Shown here: piece after piece, positions 1 through 5,106 of the stretch | How the letters are laid out: each line of letters opens with the position of its first letter | Numbering within the stretch: the first letter of the stretch is position 1 | DNA from: Bacteriovoracaceae bacterium | Lineage (GTDB): Bacteria; Bdellovibrionota; Bacteriovoracia; Bacteriovoracales; Bacteriovoracaceae | DNA length: 5,603 nucleotides | Reading direction: 5' to 3' | Assembly: GCA_007116425.1 (NCBI GenBank) | Contig: SKIL01000194.1 | Span: forward strand, 1-5,603 | The notes under the pieces: generated by a model | What the model was told of the DNA's origin: nothing | Database searches by the model: none | What the model saw: only the letters and a program-made list of their open reading frames with translations | Program-made: the position numbers and the translations under genes

Positions 1-747
1 GCAGACGACGACTCGAGATAAAGAGTCGTCGTAACTTATTTCAAAGTCGATGTCTTGGTACTCAAACCAATAAGTATTTGTATCGCAGTCGCATTTATTT
101 TTATAGCGTGGTCGAATATCGTACTTGATAAGTTCCTCGATGATTTTTTGAAGTGAACAGGACTCTTCGGCGCAGAGATGAAAATCTACTTGAAGCTTTT
201 TTGTCACTTCTTTAGGCCATGAAACAGTATAGATTTTATGTTCCGCTTGGCCAATCCACGAATCATGATTATTCACTTTCGTCCATGGTGTATCGGCCTG
301 TGGAATATAGGGTTTAATATCAAGGATCGGAGTTGCATCAACTAGATCGTGACCGCGAATTAAGATTTTTGTTGGTTGGAGGCCATCTCCTAGCAAAACT
401 TTTTCAAGCTTTACTAAACTCAAACCTATCGGGTTGGGACGTGACGGAGAGCGGGTTGCAAAAGTACTTACTCTTTTGTTTCCACCAAGTCTTGGAGGTC
501 GTACTGTCGGAGAGATTTTATCTCTATGATAAAGATGCAACCAACTGATAAGCCAGAGGTACCCTATATTCTCTAAGTCTCTCAACCATTCGGCCGCACC
601 AAAAGATGGGTTCATGATGAGTTCTCCCGGTAGGGATGGAGCATGAGCACCTTGTCGAGGCAGTCCAAATTTTGCTTTTAATGGCGATTTCAAGTGGCCA
701 ATAGAGCACAGCGATGAGTTAGAGATACTTGTTAATTCCTTAGACAT
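1..747 (-). CDS. trmO: tRNA (N6-threonylcarbamoyladenosine(37)-N6)-methyltransferase TrmO (TsaA/YaeB family), 3' end outside window
   Basis: TrmO uses S-adenosylmethionine to methylate N6 of t6A at position 37 in some ANN-decoding tRNAs, in the cytoplasm. The 249 codons visible lack a stop because the gene runs off the left edge. The translation carries the family hallmarks in order: SPLKAKFGLPRQ (21-32), RPPRLGGN (83-90), FATRSPSRPNPIGLSLV (96-112) and DLVDATPILDIKPYIP (134-149), then a C-terminal part with PRYKNK and a WFEY.DIDF strand. E. coli TrmO is about 235 residues, so only a few residues should be missing. The start is the ATG at 747, preceded by AAAGG (761-757) about nine bases upstream; the spacer includes seven T. 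It is transcribed divergently from the dihydrofolate reductase gene. A 10-bp perfect inverted repeat (5-32) lies near its 3' end. Identity is confident; exact tRNA targets are not visible. Confidence 0.93.
   Translation of the reverse strand, partial: MSKELTSISNSSLCSIGHLKSPLKAKFGLPRQGAHAPSLPGELIMNPSFGAAEWLRDLENIGYLWLISWLHLYHRDKISPTVRPPRLGGNKRVSTFATRSPSRPNPIGLSLVKLEKVLLGDGLQPTKILIRGHDLVDATPILDIKPYIPQADTPWTKVNNHDSWIGQAEHKIYTVSWPKEVTKKLQVDFHLCAEESCSLQKIIEELIKYDIRPRYKNKCDCDTNTYWFEYQDIDFEISYDDSLSRVVVC
5..32 (-). repeat. Perfect 10-bp inverted repeat near the 3' end of trmO
   Basis: ACGACGACTC (5-14) and GAGTCGTCGT (23-32) are exact complements around an 8-base loop, within the codons for YDDSLSRVVV. 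The stem is GC-rich and close to the expected trmO stop, so it could be part of a terminator or an RNA-protecting hairpin. The bases after it lie outside the window. Confidence 0.7.
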
Positions 748-827
748 AAAAAAAGACCTTTCAAAAAATGATGAATACAATACACTATATTTCTGAGAAA
801 ATGAAAAAATGTTTTATAGGAGAGACC
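748..827. promoter_or_regulatory. Divergent trmO / dihydrofolate reductase intergenic region
   Basis: This 80-base AT-rich gap separates the two divergent start codons and must hold, or overlap, promoters for both genes. Possible -10-like hexamers are TACAAT (776-781) and TATATT (786-791) on the plus strand, and TATAGT (789-784) and TATTGT (782-777) on the minus strand. None has a convincing -35 partner at 16-18 bases, so no exact promoter is called. I see no operator-like palindrome. Confidence 0.35.
818..822 (+). promoter_or_regulatory. Ribosome binding site deciding the GTG start of dihydrofolate reductase
   Basis: AGGAG lies five bases before the GTG at 828. Upstream in-frame ATGs at 768 and 801 have no comparable site, and starting there would add residues that do not fit the family. 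This supports GTG 828. Confidence 0.75.
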
Positions 828-1301
828 GTGAAACTTATTGCAATCAGCGCTATGGGAAAGCACAGACAAATAGGACTCAACGGGGATCTGCCTTGGCGGA
901 ATCCTGAAGAGTATAAGCACTATGAGGATACTGTTCGCGGACACTTTTTGATTGTTGGAAGAAAAAATTATGAATCTCATAAAGAAGATATAAGAATTGG
1001 AAAACCTCTCGTTGTGACACGTAATCCGAACTTTCGTCCAGAATGCGGAGCGCCTGCTTTTCAAGATGTAGAAAGTGTTTTGGATTATTTAAAGAAAGAG
1101 AATGTGAATCGCGCTTTTGTTATTGGAGGTGAGGGAATTTATTCACTCTTTTTACCAGTTGTTGATGAAATGCTTCTTTCTTTCGTCGATTACGACGGGG
1201 AGGCAGATACTTTTTTCCCAGAGTTTGACCAGGCAGATTGGGAAATTGTAAAAAAAGAAGATCGAGGAAGTTATTTATTTTGCCATTACAAACGCATCTA
1301 A
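828..1301 (+). CDS. folA: Dihydrofolate reductase
   Basis: This enzyme reduces dihydrofolate to tetrahydrofolate with NADPH, feeding thymidylate, purine and methionine synthesis in the cytoplasm. From GTG 828 the product is 157 residues, almost the length of E. coli FolA (159). Visible motifs are the Met20-loop segment IGLNGDLPW (15-23), the acidic active-site residue as Glu28 (Asp27 in E. coli, Glu in several other DHFRs), GRKNYES (44-50, the cofactor-phosphate-binding region, with Asn where E. coli has Thr46), VIGGEGIY (98-105) and ADTFFPEFDQADWEIV (126-141). The start is chosen by AGGAG five bases upstream and by alignment of VKLIAISAM with the E. coli start. An upstream in-frame ATG at 768 would add 20 residues without family support. 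No thymidylate synthase gene is adjacent in the window. The stop overlaps the convergent photolyase stop by four bases. Confidence 0.93.
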   Translation: MKLIAISAMGKHRQIGLNGDLPWRNPEEYKHYEDTVRGHFLIVGRKNYESHKEDIRIGKPLVVTRNPNFRPECGAPAFQDVESVLDYLKKENVNRAFVIGGEGIYSLFLPVVDEMLLSFVDYDGEADTFFPEFDQADWEIVKKEDRGSYLFCHYKRI

Positions 1302-1318
1302 TGGGTTAGTTTAGATGC
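1294..1318. other. Small inverted repeat spanning the convergent gene ends
   Basis: GCATCTAA (1294-1301) and TTAGATGC (1311-1318) form a perfect 8-bp stem with a 9-base loop. It contains the stop codons of both dihydrofolate reductase (plus) and the photolyase (minus). Convergent genes with no spacer need termination here, so a weak bidirectional terminator is possible, but the stem is AT-rich and no clear U-tract follows on either strand. Coincidence is a real alternative. Confidence 0.35.
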
Positions 1319-2775
1319 TAGATAATCTGCAAGTTTAAAGATATGTCGCTTTTTTTGAGTGTCCATTTTATCGAGACTTTTGACCATCAATGACATTCTT
1401 GGGTTTGACTTGAAAAAGTCTCTATTCCGATTGATAAACTGCCAGTAAAGCCCGTCCATGGCCTCCATCCATTCGCCCTTTGGGTAATTGCCCATTTTTT
1501 TCAAGTAGTTTGATCCTGAAATATAAGGTTTTGTGGCAAAAAGTCCACCATCGCTGAATTGTCCCATTCCAAAGACATTGGGTCCCATAACCCAATCAGA
1601 TGAGTCGACAAACATTTCCATAAACCACTTATAAACTTCTTGGGGGTGAACTTGTAAAAGCAGCATGAAATTACTTAGAACCATAAGTCTTTCAATATGA
1701 TGACAATACCCCCAGGTTTGTGCCTTTCGAATGGCCTCGTCAATTGGAGGGACTCCTGTTGTTGCGCTATACCACGCTGGAGTTAGTTTTTTATGATGCT
1801 CGAAGAAGTTAGATTGCTCTTGCTCTTGCCCATATTCTTGGTACACTCCGCGCACAAATTCACGCCAGCCAATTACTTGGCGAATAAATCCCTCTACACT
1901 ATTTAAGTTTGTAGGATTTAAATTTCCTATTACTTTTGCGACAACTTCTTTAGGCAACAGATGTCCAATATTGATCATGGGAGAAATCACAGAGTGATAG
2001 AGAAAAGGTTCAGACTGTTCGAGTGCGTCTTGAAAATCACCAAAATATTGAAAACGCTCACTGAGAAAGTCGTCTAACCAGTCGATCGCTTGATTTCTTT
2101 TTGTCGGCAACCAAAAATTATCAACCTCACCAGGATGATCTGAAAAATATTGAGTCACAAGTGTTGAGACAGATCTAATATGCTTGGAGTCTTTTGGTGG
2201 TGGACGAAAGGGAATAACGTTGTGACCACGAGGGATCTTTTTTCGATTGTCTTTATCTAAGCTCCAACTTCCTCCAAAGGGCTTTCCGTCCGAATCGATA
2301 AGTATCTGATGCTTCTTGCGCATCTGTATATAAAAGCTATTCATCAAGAGGTTGCTTTTATTATTGCTGAACGATTTAAATTCCTCGCGAGAGCATAAAA
2401 ACATTGGAGAAGTAAGAAAGGTTAGTTTAAGTTGATTTGTATGAGCAAAATTAATAATCGCCTCTTCAAAAAAACGATCTTCTACTTCATACAGCATAAG
2501 CTCTTTTGCTTTTGTTTTTTTTAGAATCGTCTTAAGTGCCTTGAAAAAATGAGGACGACTTTCCAGCTCATGATAAAAGACGTTTTTGTTAGTCAGGCCG
2601 TCTTTAAATTCACGCATTGACGCGAGAAAGTGAATGATTTTGTGTTTATGGTACTTAAAATGAGTGCAAAGCTCTTGATCTTCACACATGAAAATATCTT
2701 CGGGGAAGTCTTTATAATATTTAGTTTCAAAAAGTTGATTACCTAGAATGACTCCTAGTTTTTTACTTCTACCAT
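1298..2775 (-). CDS. Photolyase/cryptochrome-family flavoprotein of the DPRP (PhrB-like) clade, without Fe-S ligands; N-terminus frameshifted at an A6 run
   Basis: Members bind FAD and use light to repair UV pyrimidine dimers (CPD or 6-4), or act as photoreceptors. The uninterrupted frame with an ATG is 2689-1298 (463 residues). Family features there are ERFQYFGDFQDAL (211-223), GFIRQVIGWREFVRG (267-281), HHIERLM (330-336, the paired active-site histidines of this clade) and NVFGMGQFSDGG with ATKPY (371-389). The frame remains open upstream to 2776 and encodes LGVILGNQLF, the conserved N-terminal strand, but has no standard start codon. ATG 2775, overlapping the dehydrogenase stop, reads MVEVKN then stops; one extra base in the T-run at 2759-2764 (A6 on the coding strand) joins it to the main frame, giving about 492 residues. 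The four expected [4Fe-4S] cysteines appear absent: Pro315 replaces the first and YPKGEWMEAMDGLYW (402-416) replaces the Cys-rich loop. Substrate is not deducible. It is the last gene of the three-gene unit. Confidence 0.82.
2755..2764 (-). other. A6 slippery-type site followed immediately by TAG (frameshift point of the photolyase)
   Basis: On the coding strand, read from ATG 2775, codons are ATG GTA GAA GTA AAA AAC TAG. The heptamer A AAA AAC (2764-2758) fits the X XXY YYZ pattern, and TAG (2757-2755) follows directly. A -1 slip yields CTA GGA GTC and onward, the photolyase frame. A missing A in the homopolymer, in the genome or in the read, gives the same picture. I see no strong downstream stem-loop that would favour programmed slipping. 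Confidence 0.7.
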
Positions 2776-3542
2776 TCTATTTTACTTCCATCCCAATGGT
2801 AAAACTCACCATTTATTGTGTCGTTAGAGAAAATTGTTTGCAGTATGTGGTGAGCGCTTTCTTTAGGGTTCCAAATCTTATGTTTTACACCTTGTGAAAA
2901 AGGACGAGAAAGTTTGGTATGTGTCGTCCCTGGGTGAATGGAGATAACCTTAGTTAATGCTTTATTTCTTTCAAGTTCTATAGAAAGGTTTTTGACAAGC
3001 ATATTAAGTGCCGATTTGCTGGCCCTATAATTATACCAACCGCCTATCTTATTGTCGGAAATACTGCCAACTTTTGCACTTAAAAAGCATAGGTGAGACA
3101 AGTTTTGTCGAGAGCTATTATTTTTTAGAAGCTTTGCAAAGAAAGCATTTTGCAAATAATTGGCCTCAAAGGATTTTAAAAAAGCTGTAGCGTTAATTTG
3201 TCGAATACTTTTTTCAGGTCCATTCTGTGGGTTATTCTCTTCGTGAAGAAATCCAAGACAACTTATCGCCAGATCTATCTCAAGGTTATTCTTTTTTCTC
3301 TGTGCTGTGTATTCATCAATAATGCTCTCCCATGATTTATCAAATTCCTCCGGCCCTGTCTGAAATAAATCAGAGGGGATTTGGTAATGAGAAGATTCAG
3401 AACTCATTTTTCGTGAGAGCGTGGTTATGAATATTTCAGGATTAGCTTCTTTTAATACTTTGATGATCGCCTGAGCAATATCACTATCACTTCCCAAAAT
3501 GACCACGTGGCGAAGCTTTTTTAAAAAGTGATTGTAATCCAA
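2769..3542 (-). CDS. CsgA/C-factor-like short-chain dehydrogenase (SDR family)
   Basis: This is a classical-size SDR of 257 residues, a predicted cytoplasmic NAD(P)-dependent oxidoreductase of unknown substrate. A Rossmann start VVILGSDSDIAQAI (13-26) carries the GxxSDIA form of the nucleotide-binding loop rather than TGxxxGIG. The catalytic block is AKVGSISDN with Ser160, then GGWYNYRASKSALNM with Tyr172 and Lys176, a pattern typical of the CsgA/C-factor subgroup. HPGTTHTKLSRPF follows in the cofactor/substrate loop. The start chosen is TTG 3542, seven bases after AGGAG (3554-3550). An in-frame GTG at 3569 would add nine residues without family support. The start overlaps the upstream membrane gene by 22 bases, and the stop overlaps the natural photolyase ATG (ATGGTAG), so translation is probably coupled. 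Similar SDRs neighbour photolyases in light-stress clusters of other bacteria (recalled). Its role there is unknown. Confidence 0.85.
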   Translation of the reverse strand: MDYNHFLKKLRHVVILGSDSDIAQAIIKVLKEANPEIFITTLSRKMSSESSHYQIPSDLFQTGPEEFDKSWESIIDEYTAQRKKNNLEIDLAISCLGFLHEENNPQNGPEKSIRQINATAFLKSFEANYLQNAFFAKLLKNNSSRQNLSHLCFLSAKVGSISDNKIGGWYNYRASKSALNMLVKNLSIELERNKALTKVISIHPGTTHTKLSRPFSQGVKHKIWNPKESAHHILQTIFSNDTINGEFYHWDGSKIEW

Positions 3543-3937
3543 AACGCCACTCCTGTTTTTATTGCCCACAAAATTGTGCGTGGTGAGTTTGTTGTAATTA
3601 ATTTACTGACTAGATTTTGGTCATATCCATTTTGAAGCTTATTGTGAATTGGTACGCTTAGACAAAAGGTTGATAGAAAGGCCAACCCAATCAAAAGAAG
3701 ATTTATCAGTGTAAAATAATCGTAGAAAAACAAAGTGAGTAGCGAGGCCACAAACAGTTCTGAAAGCATGATTGTCGCCACGATGGGCGTAATTGCACGA
3801 GCGTGAAAGCGTGAAAAACTTGTAAAGGAACTCTTTTCGATATGGTGAAAAGAAGGATAGTGGACAAATTGAATAATGAGAATAATCCCAAGCATCATAC
3901 AAGATAGAGCGAGATTAATATGAATAAGTATTTCCAT
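3521..3937 (-). CDS. Conserved four-helix membrane protein with HYP and PIH histidine motifs
   Basis: This is a hydrophobic protein of 138 residues with four likely membrane segments (about 5-25, 50-72, 75-96, 119-137) and no signal peptide. Recognisable conserved features are FVHYPSF (24-30) at the end of helix 1, His45 and Glu60 near helix 2, VPIHNKLQNGYD (95-106) after helix 3, and a TTNSPRTILW element (115-124) leading into helix 4. I recall a widespread uncharacterised bacterial family with this same arrangement, but cannot name it or give a function. Intramembrane and interfacial histidines could bind a cofactor; that is speculation. The start is taken as ATG 3937, where the first helix begins properly. 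An in-frame ATG at 3982 would add 15 residues and run into the divergent gene. No strong ribosome site precedes 3937. It is the first gene of the unit and overlaps the SDR start. Confidence 0.75.
   Translation of the reverse strand: MEILIHINLALSCMMLGIILIIQFVHYPSFHHIEKSSFTSFSRFHARAITPIVATIMLSELFVASLLTLFFYDYFTLINLLLIGLAFLSTFCLSVPIHNKLQNGYDQNLVSKLITTNSPRTILWAIKTGVAFWITITF
3550..3554 (-). promoter_or_regulatory. Ribosome binding site deciding the TTG start of the SDR
   Basis: AGGAG on the minus strand lies seven bases before TTG 3542, inside the 3' end of the upstream gene. It lies downstream of the competing GTG at 3569, so it can serve only the TTG. Confidence 0.7.
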
Positions 3938-3958
3938 TTTTACATACGAGCATAAAGC
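3938..3958. promoter_or_regulatory. 21-base divergent start-to-start gap
   Basis: The gap between ATG 3937 (minus) and ATG 3959 (plus) is too short to hold two promoters, so the control elements must overlap coding sequence. On the minus strand TGATTT (3971-3966), 17 bases, then CGTA (3948-3945) loosely resembles the TGATCC/CGTA promoters of RpoE/ChrR-type (ECF11) sigma factors. Transcription would then begin nearly at the ATG. This is a weak match that I would not rely on. Confidence 0.25.
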
Positions 3959-4369
3959 ATGAACCAAATCAATCCAAAGCATTTAAACATAGCAAAAATC
4001 TCTCTTTGTTTGGCCGGTGTCTATAATATCCTGTTTGGAGCTTGGGTTATATTCTTTCCTTTTGCTCTTTTCGATTTTGCTCAATTGGAGCGGCCGCTTT
4101 ATCCAGAAATATGGCAATGTGTGGGTATGATTGTCGGGGTTTACGGGCTTGGTTATCTGATTGCTGCAAAGGACCCAATAAGGCATTGGCCGATAGTTCT
4201 AGTGGGTTTACTAGGTAAAGTATTTGGGCCTATCGGATTTGCACATAGTCTTTATACTGGAGTTTTTCCCTTAAAGTTTGGCGTAGTTATCATCACAAAC
4301 GATTTGATTTGGTGGCCATCTTTTGGTTTAGCTCTATATCTGGCCTACAGGTCTCGAGAAGCCGACTAG
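3959..4369 (+). CDS. Conserved small four-helix membrane protein, function unknown
   Basis: The product has 136 residues and four predicted membrane helices (about 13-34, 51-70, 76-98, 109-129), with a short basic C-terminal tail. Strongly family-like segments are GVYNILFGAWVIFFP (20-34), YPEIWQCVGMIVGVYGLGY (48-66), RHWPIVLVGLLGKVFGPIGF (75-94) and TNDLIWW (113-119). I recall closely similar proteins in many bacteria, sometimes labelled alkyl hydroperoxide reductase in databases. Nothing here looks like AhpC/AhpD: there is one cysteine and no CxxC, so I would not carry that name over. The start is ATG 3959, with only a weak GAG (3948-3950) upstream. It is divergent from the photolyase unit by 21 bases, which hints at shared control. 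The downstream barrel gene begins 61 bases later with no terminator seen, so the two may be cotranscribed. Confidence 0.75.
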   Translation: MNQINPKHLNIAKISLCLAGVYNILFGAWVIFFPFALFDFAQLERPLYPEIWQCVGMIVGVYGLGYLIAAKDPIRHWPIVLVGLLGKVFGPIGFAHSLYTGVFPLKFGVVIITNDLIWWPSFGLALYLAYRSREAD

Positions 4370-4418
4370 TCAAAAGATTCCTAATCCTCTTCTATTGGGC
4401 TTTGCGCTACAATAGGTC

Positions 4419-4424
4419 GAGGAG
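4419..4424 (+). promoter_or_regulatory. Ribosome binding site for the TTG start of the barrel protein
   Basis: GAGGAG lies six bases before TTG 4431. It is the strongest Shine-Dalgarno site in the window, and no ATG lies at suitable spacing, so the TTG start is well supported. Confidence 0.75.
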
Positions 4425-4430
4425 TTTATC

Positions 4431-5009
4431 TTGATATACCTGATTAAGACCGTCTCTTTATTGTTCATCTTGCTCTTTGCTTCTTATGCGAAGGCTTCAG
4501 TTTATCTTCAAAATACATTCAATTATCAAATGTCGATTGATGACGATGACAGTGCCTCTCTTGAACATACGAATATGCGCAATACTTTTTTTATTGGGGC
4601 GTCTTATGAGAAAGATGGGCAGTTCATCCTTGGGCAAAATATCCATATTTGGAAAAAAGAGTCTGAGGATCAAACATTAGCAGAAGAAGAGATATACAGC
4701 ATGCTTGAAATTGGCCCTCGGATGATTCTTTATCTTAACAAGAATCGCAATTTGTATATTTCCGCGGCTTATCACTTTTATGCTAAAGGTGAGCGAGAGT
4801 TTGGAGGCGTTACTGAAGAAATTAAGGGTAGCGCTTTAATGGCAAGTATCGGCTTACAAAGAAAGATTTTTGGACGTGTACACTTGGGCTTTTCTTTAAG
4901 TTATCATAAATTCTCAATGAGCGAGTCTATCATTAATAATAATTCGACAATTGAAGAACAGTCTCATACATCAATATTTCCCGCACTCGATCTCTCTTAT
5001 CGGTTTTAA
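4431..5009 (+). CDS. Exported protein, probable outer-membrane beta-barrel
   Basis: I do not recognise a named family. The 192-residue product starts at TTG 4431, chosen because GAGGAG lies six bases upstream. Residues 1-22 form a signal peptide: Lys6, a hydrophobic core TVSLLFILLFASYA, and an Ala-Lys-Ala site with likely cleavage after residue 22. The mature part (about 170 residues) alternates short amphipathic strands with polar loops, for example NTFFIGASYEKDGQFILGQ, NLYISAAYHFYAKG, ALMASIGLQRKIF and VHLGFSLSYHKFSM. It ends LDLSYRF, and a terminal Phe after a final amphipathic strand is a typical BAM recognition signal. Length and strand count suit a small barrel of about eight strands. 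No cysteine is present in the mature part. It may be cotranscribed with the upstream membrane gene. A periplasmic beta-rich protein is the main alternative. Confidence 0.7.
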   Translation: MIYLIKTVSLLFILLFASYAKASVYLQNTFNYQMSIDDDDSASLEHTNMRNTFFIGASYEKDGQFILGQNIHIWKKESEDQTLAEEEIYSMLEIGPRMILYLNKNRNLYISAAYHFYAKGEREFGGVTEEIKGSALMASIGLQRKIFGRVHLGFSLSYHKFSMSESIINNNSTIEEQSHTSIFPALDLSYRF

Positions 5010-5031
5010 AACAGGCTGCATTTTAGTTCCA

Positions 5032-5060
5032 TAGACGTGCCTGAGCTTCTCATGTAAAAT
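5032..5060 (+). promoter_or_regulatory. Candidate sigma-70-type promoter for the DAGK-fold gene
   Basis: TAGACG (5032-5037, four of six to TTGACA) and TAAAAT (5055-5060, five of six to TATAAT) are separated by 17 bases. The predicted start near 5067 leaves a leader of about 40 bases before TTG 5107. The candidate lies in the 97-base gap after the barrel gene, in which I see no convincing terminator. Confidence 0.4.
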
Positions 5061-5093
5061 TCTAAGCATAATAAGAAAACCAACTGACTTAAT

Positions 5094-5098
5094 AAGGA
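5094..5098 (+). promoter_or_regulatory. Ribosome binding site for the TTG start of the DAGK-fold protein
   Basis: AAGGA lies eight bases before TTG 5107. The nearby GTG at 5111 is in another frame, and there is no nearby in-frame ATG, so TTG is the best start. Confidence 0.65.
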
Positions 5099-5106
5099 AT
5101 TGCCTT

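Noticed and set aside
459..478. CAAAAG/CTTTTG inverted repeat inside trmO
   Set aside because: Only six mostly A/T pairs within coding sequence; expected by chance.
768..827. Upstream in-frame ATGs (768, 801) for dihydrofolate reductase
   Set aside because: They add 20 or 9 residues with no family counterpart and lack a good ribosome site; GTG 828 has AGGAG at five bases and matches the usual N-terminus.
2690..2775. Strong claim of programmed -1 frameshifting in the photolyase
   Set aside because: The slippery heptamer and adjacent stop are present, but no clear stem-loop or well-placed Shine-Dalgarno stimulator is seen; an indel in A6 explains it more simply, so it is reported only as a possibility.
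3543..3569. GTG 3569 as start of the SDR
   Set aside because: It lies upstream of the clear AGGAG (3554-3550), which points to TTG 3542; the extra nine residues are not family-like.
3938..3982. ATG 3982 as start of the minus-strand membrane protein
   Set aside because: The 15 extra residues would overlap the start of the divergent gene and precede the natural first helix; ATG 3937 fits the family start better.
4408..4413. TACAAT as a -10 box for the barrel-protein gene
   Set aside because: No -35 match at 16-18 bases, and the implied transcript start would fall on the ribosome binding site.
5012..5042. CAGGC/GCCTG pair after the barrel gene as a terminator
   Set aside because: Five base pairs with a loop of more than 20 bases and no following U-tract.
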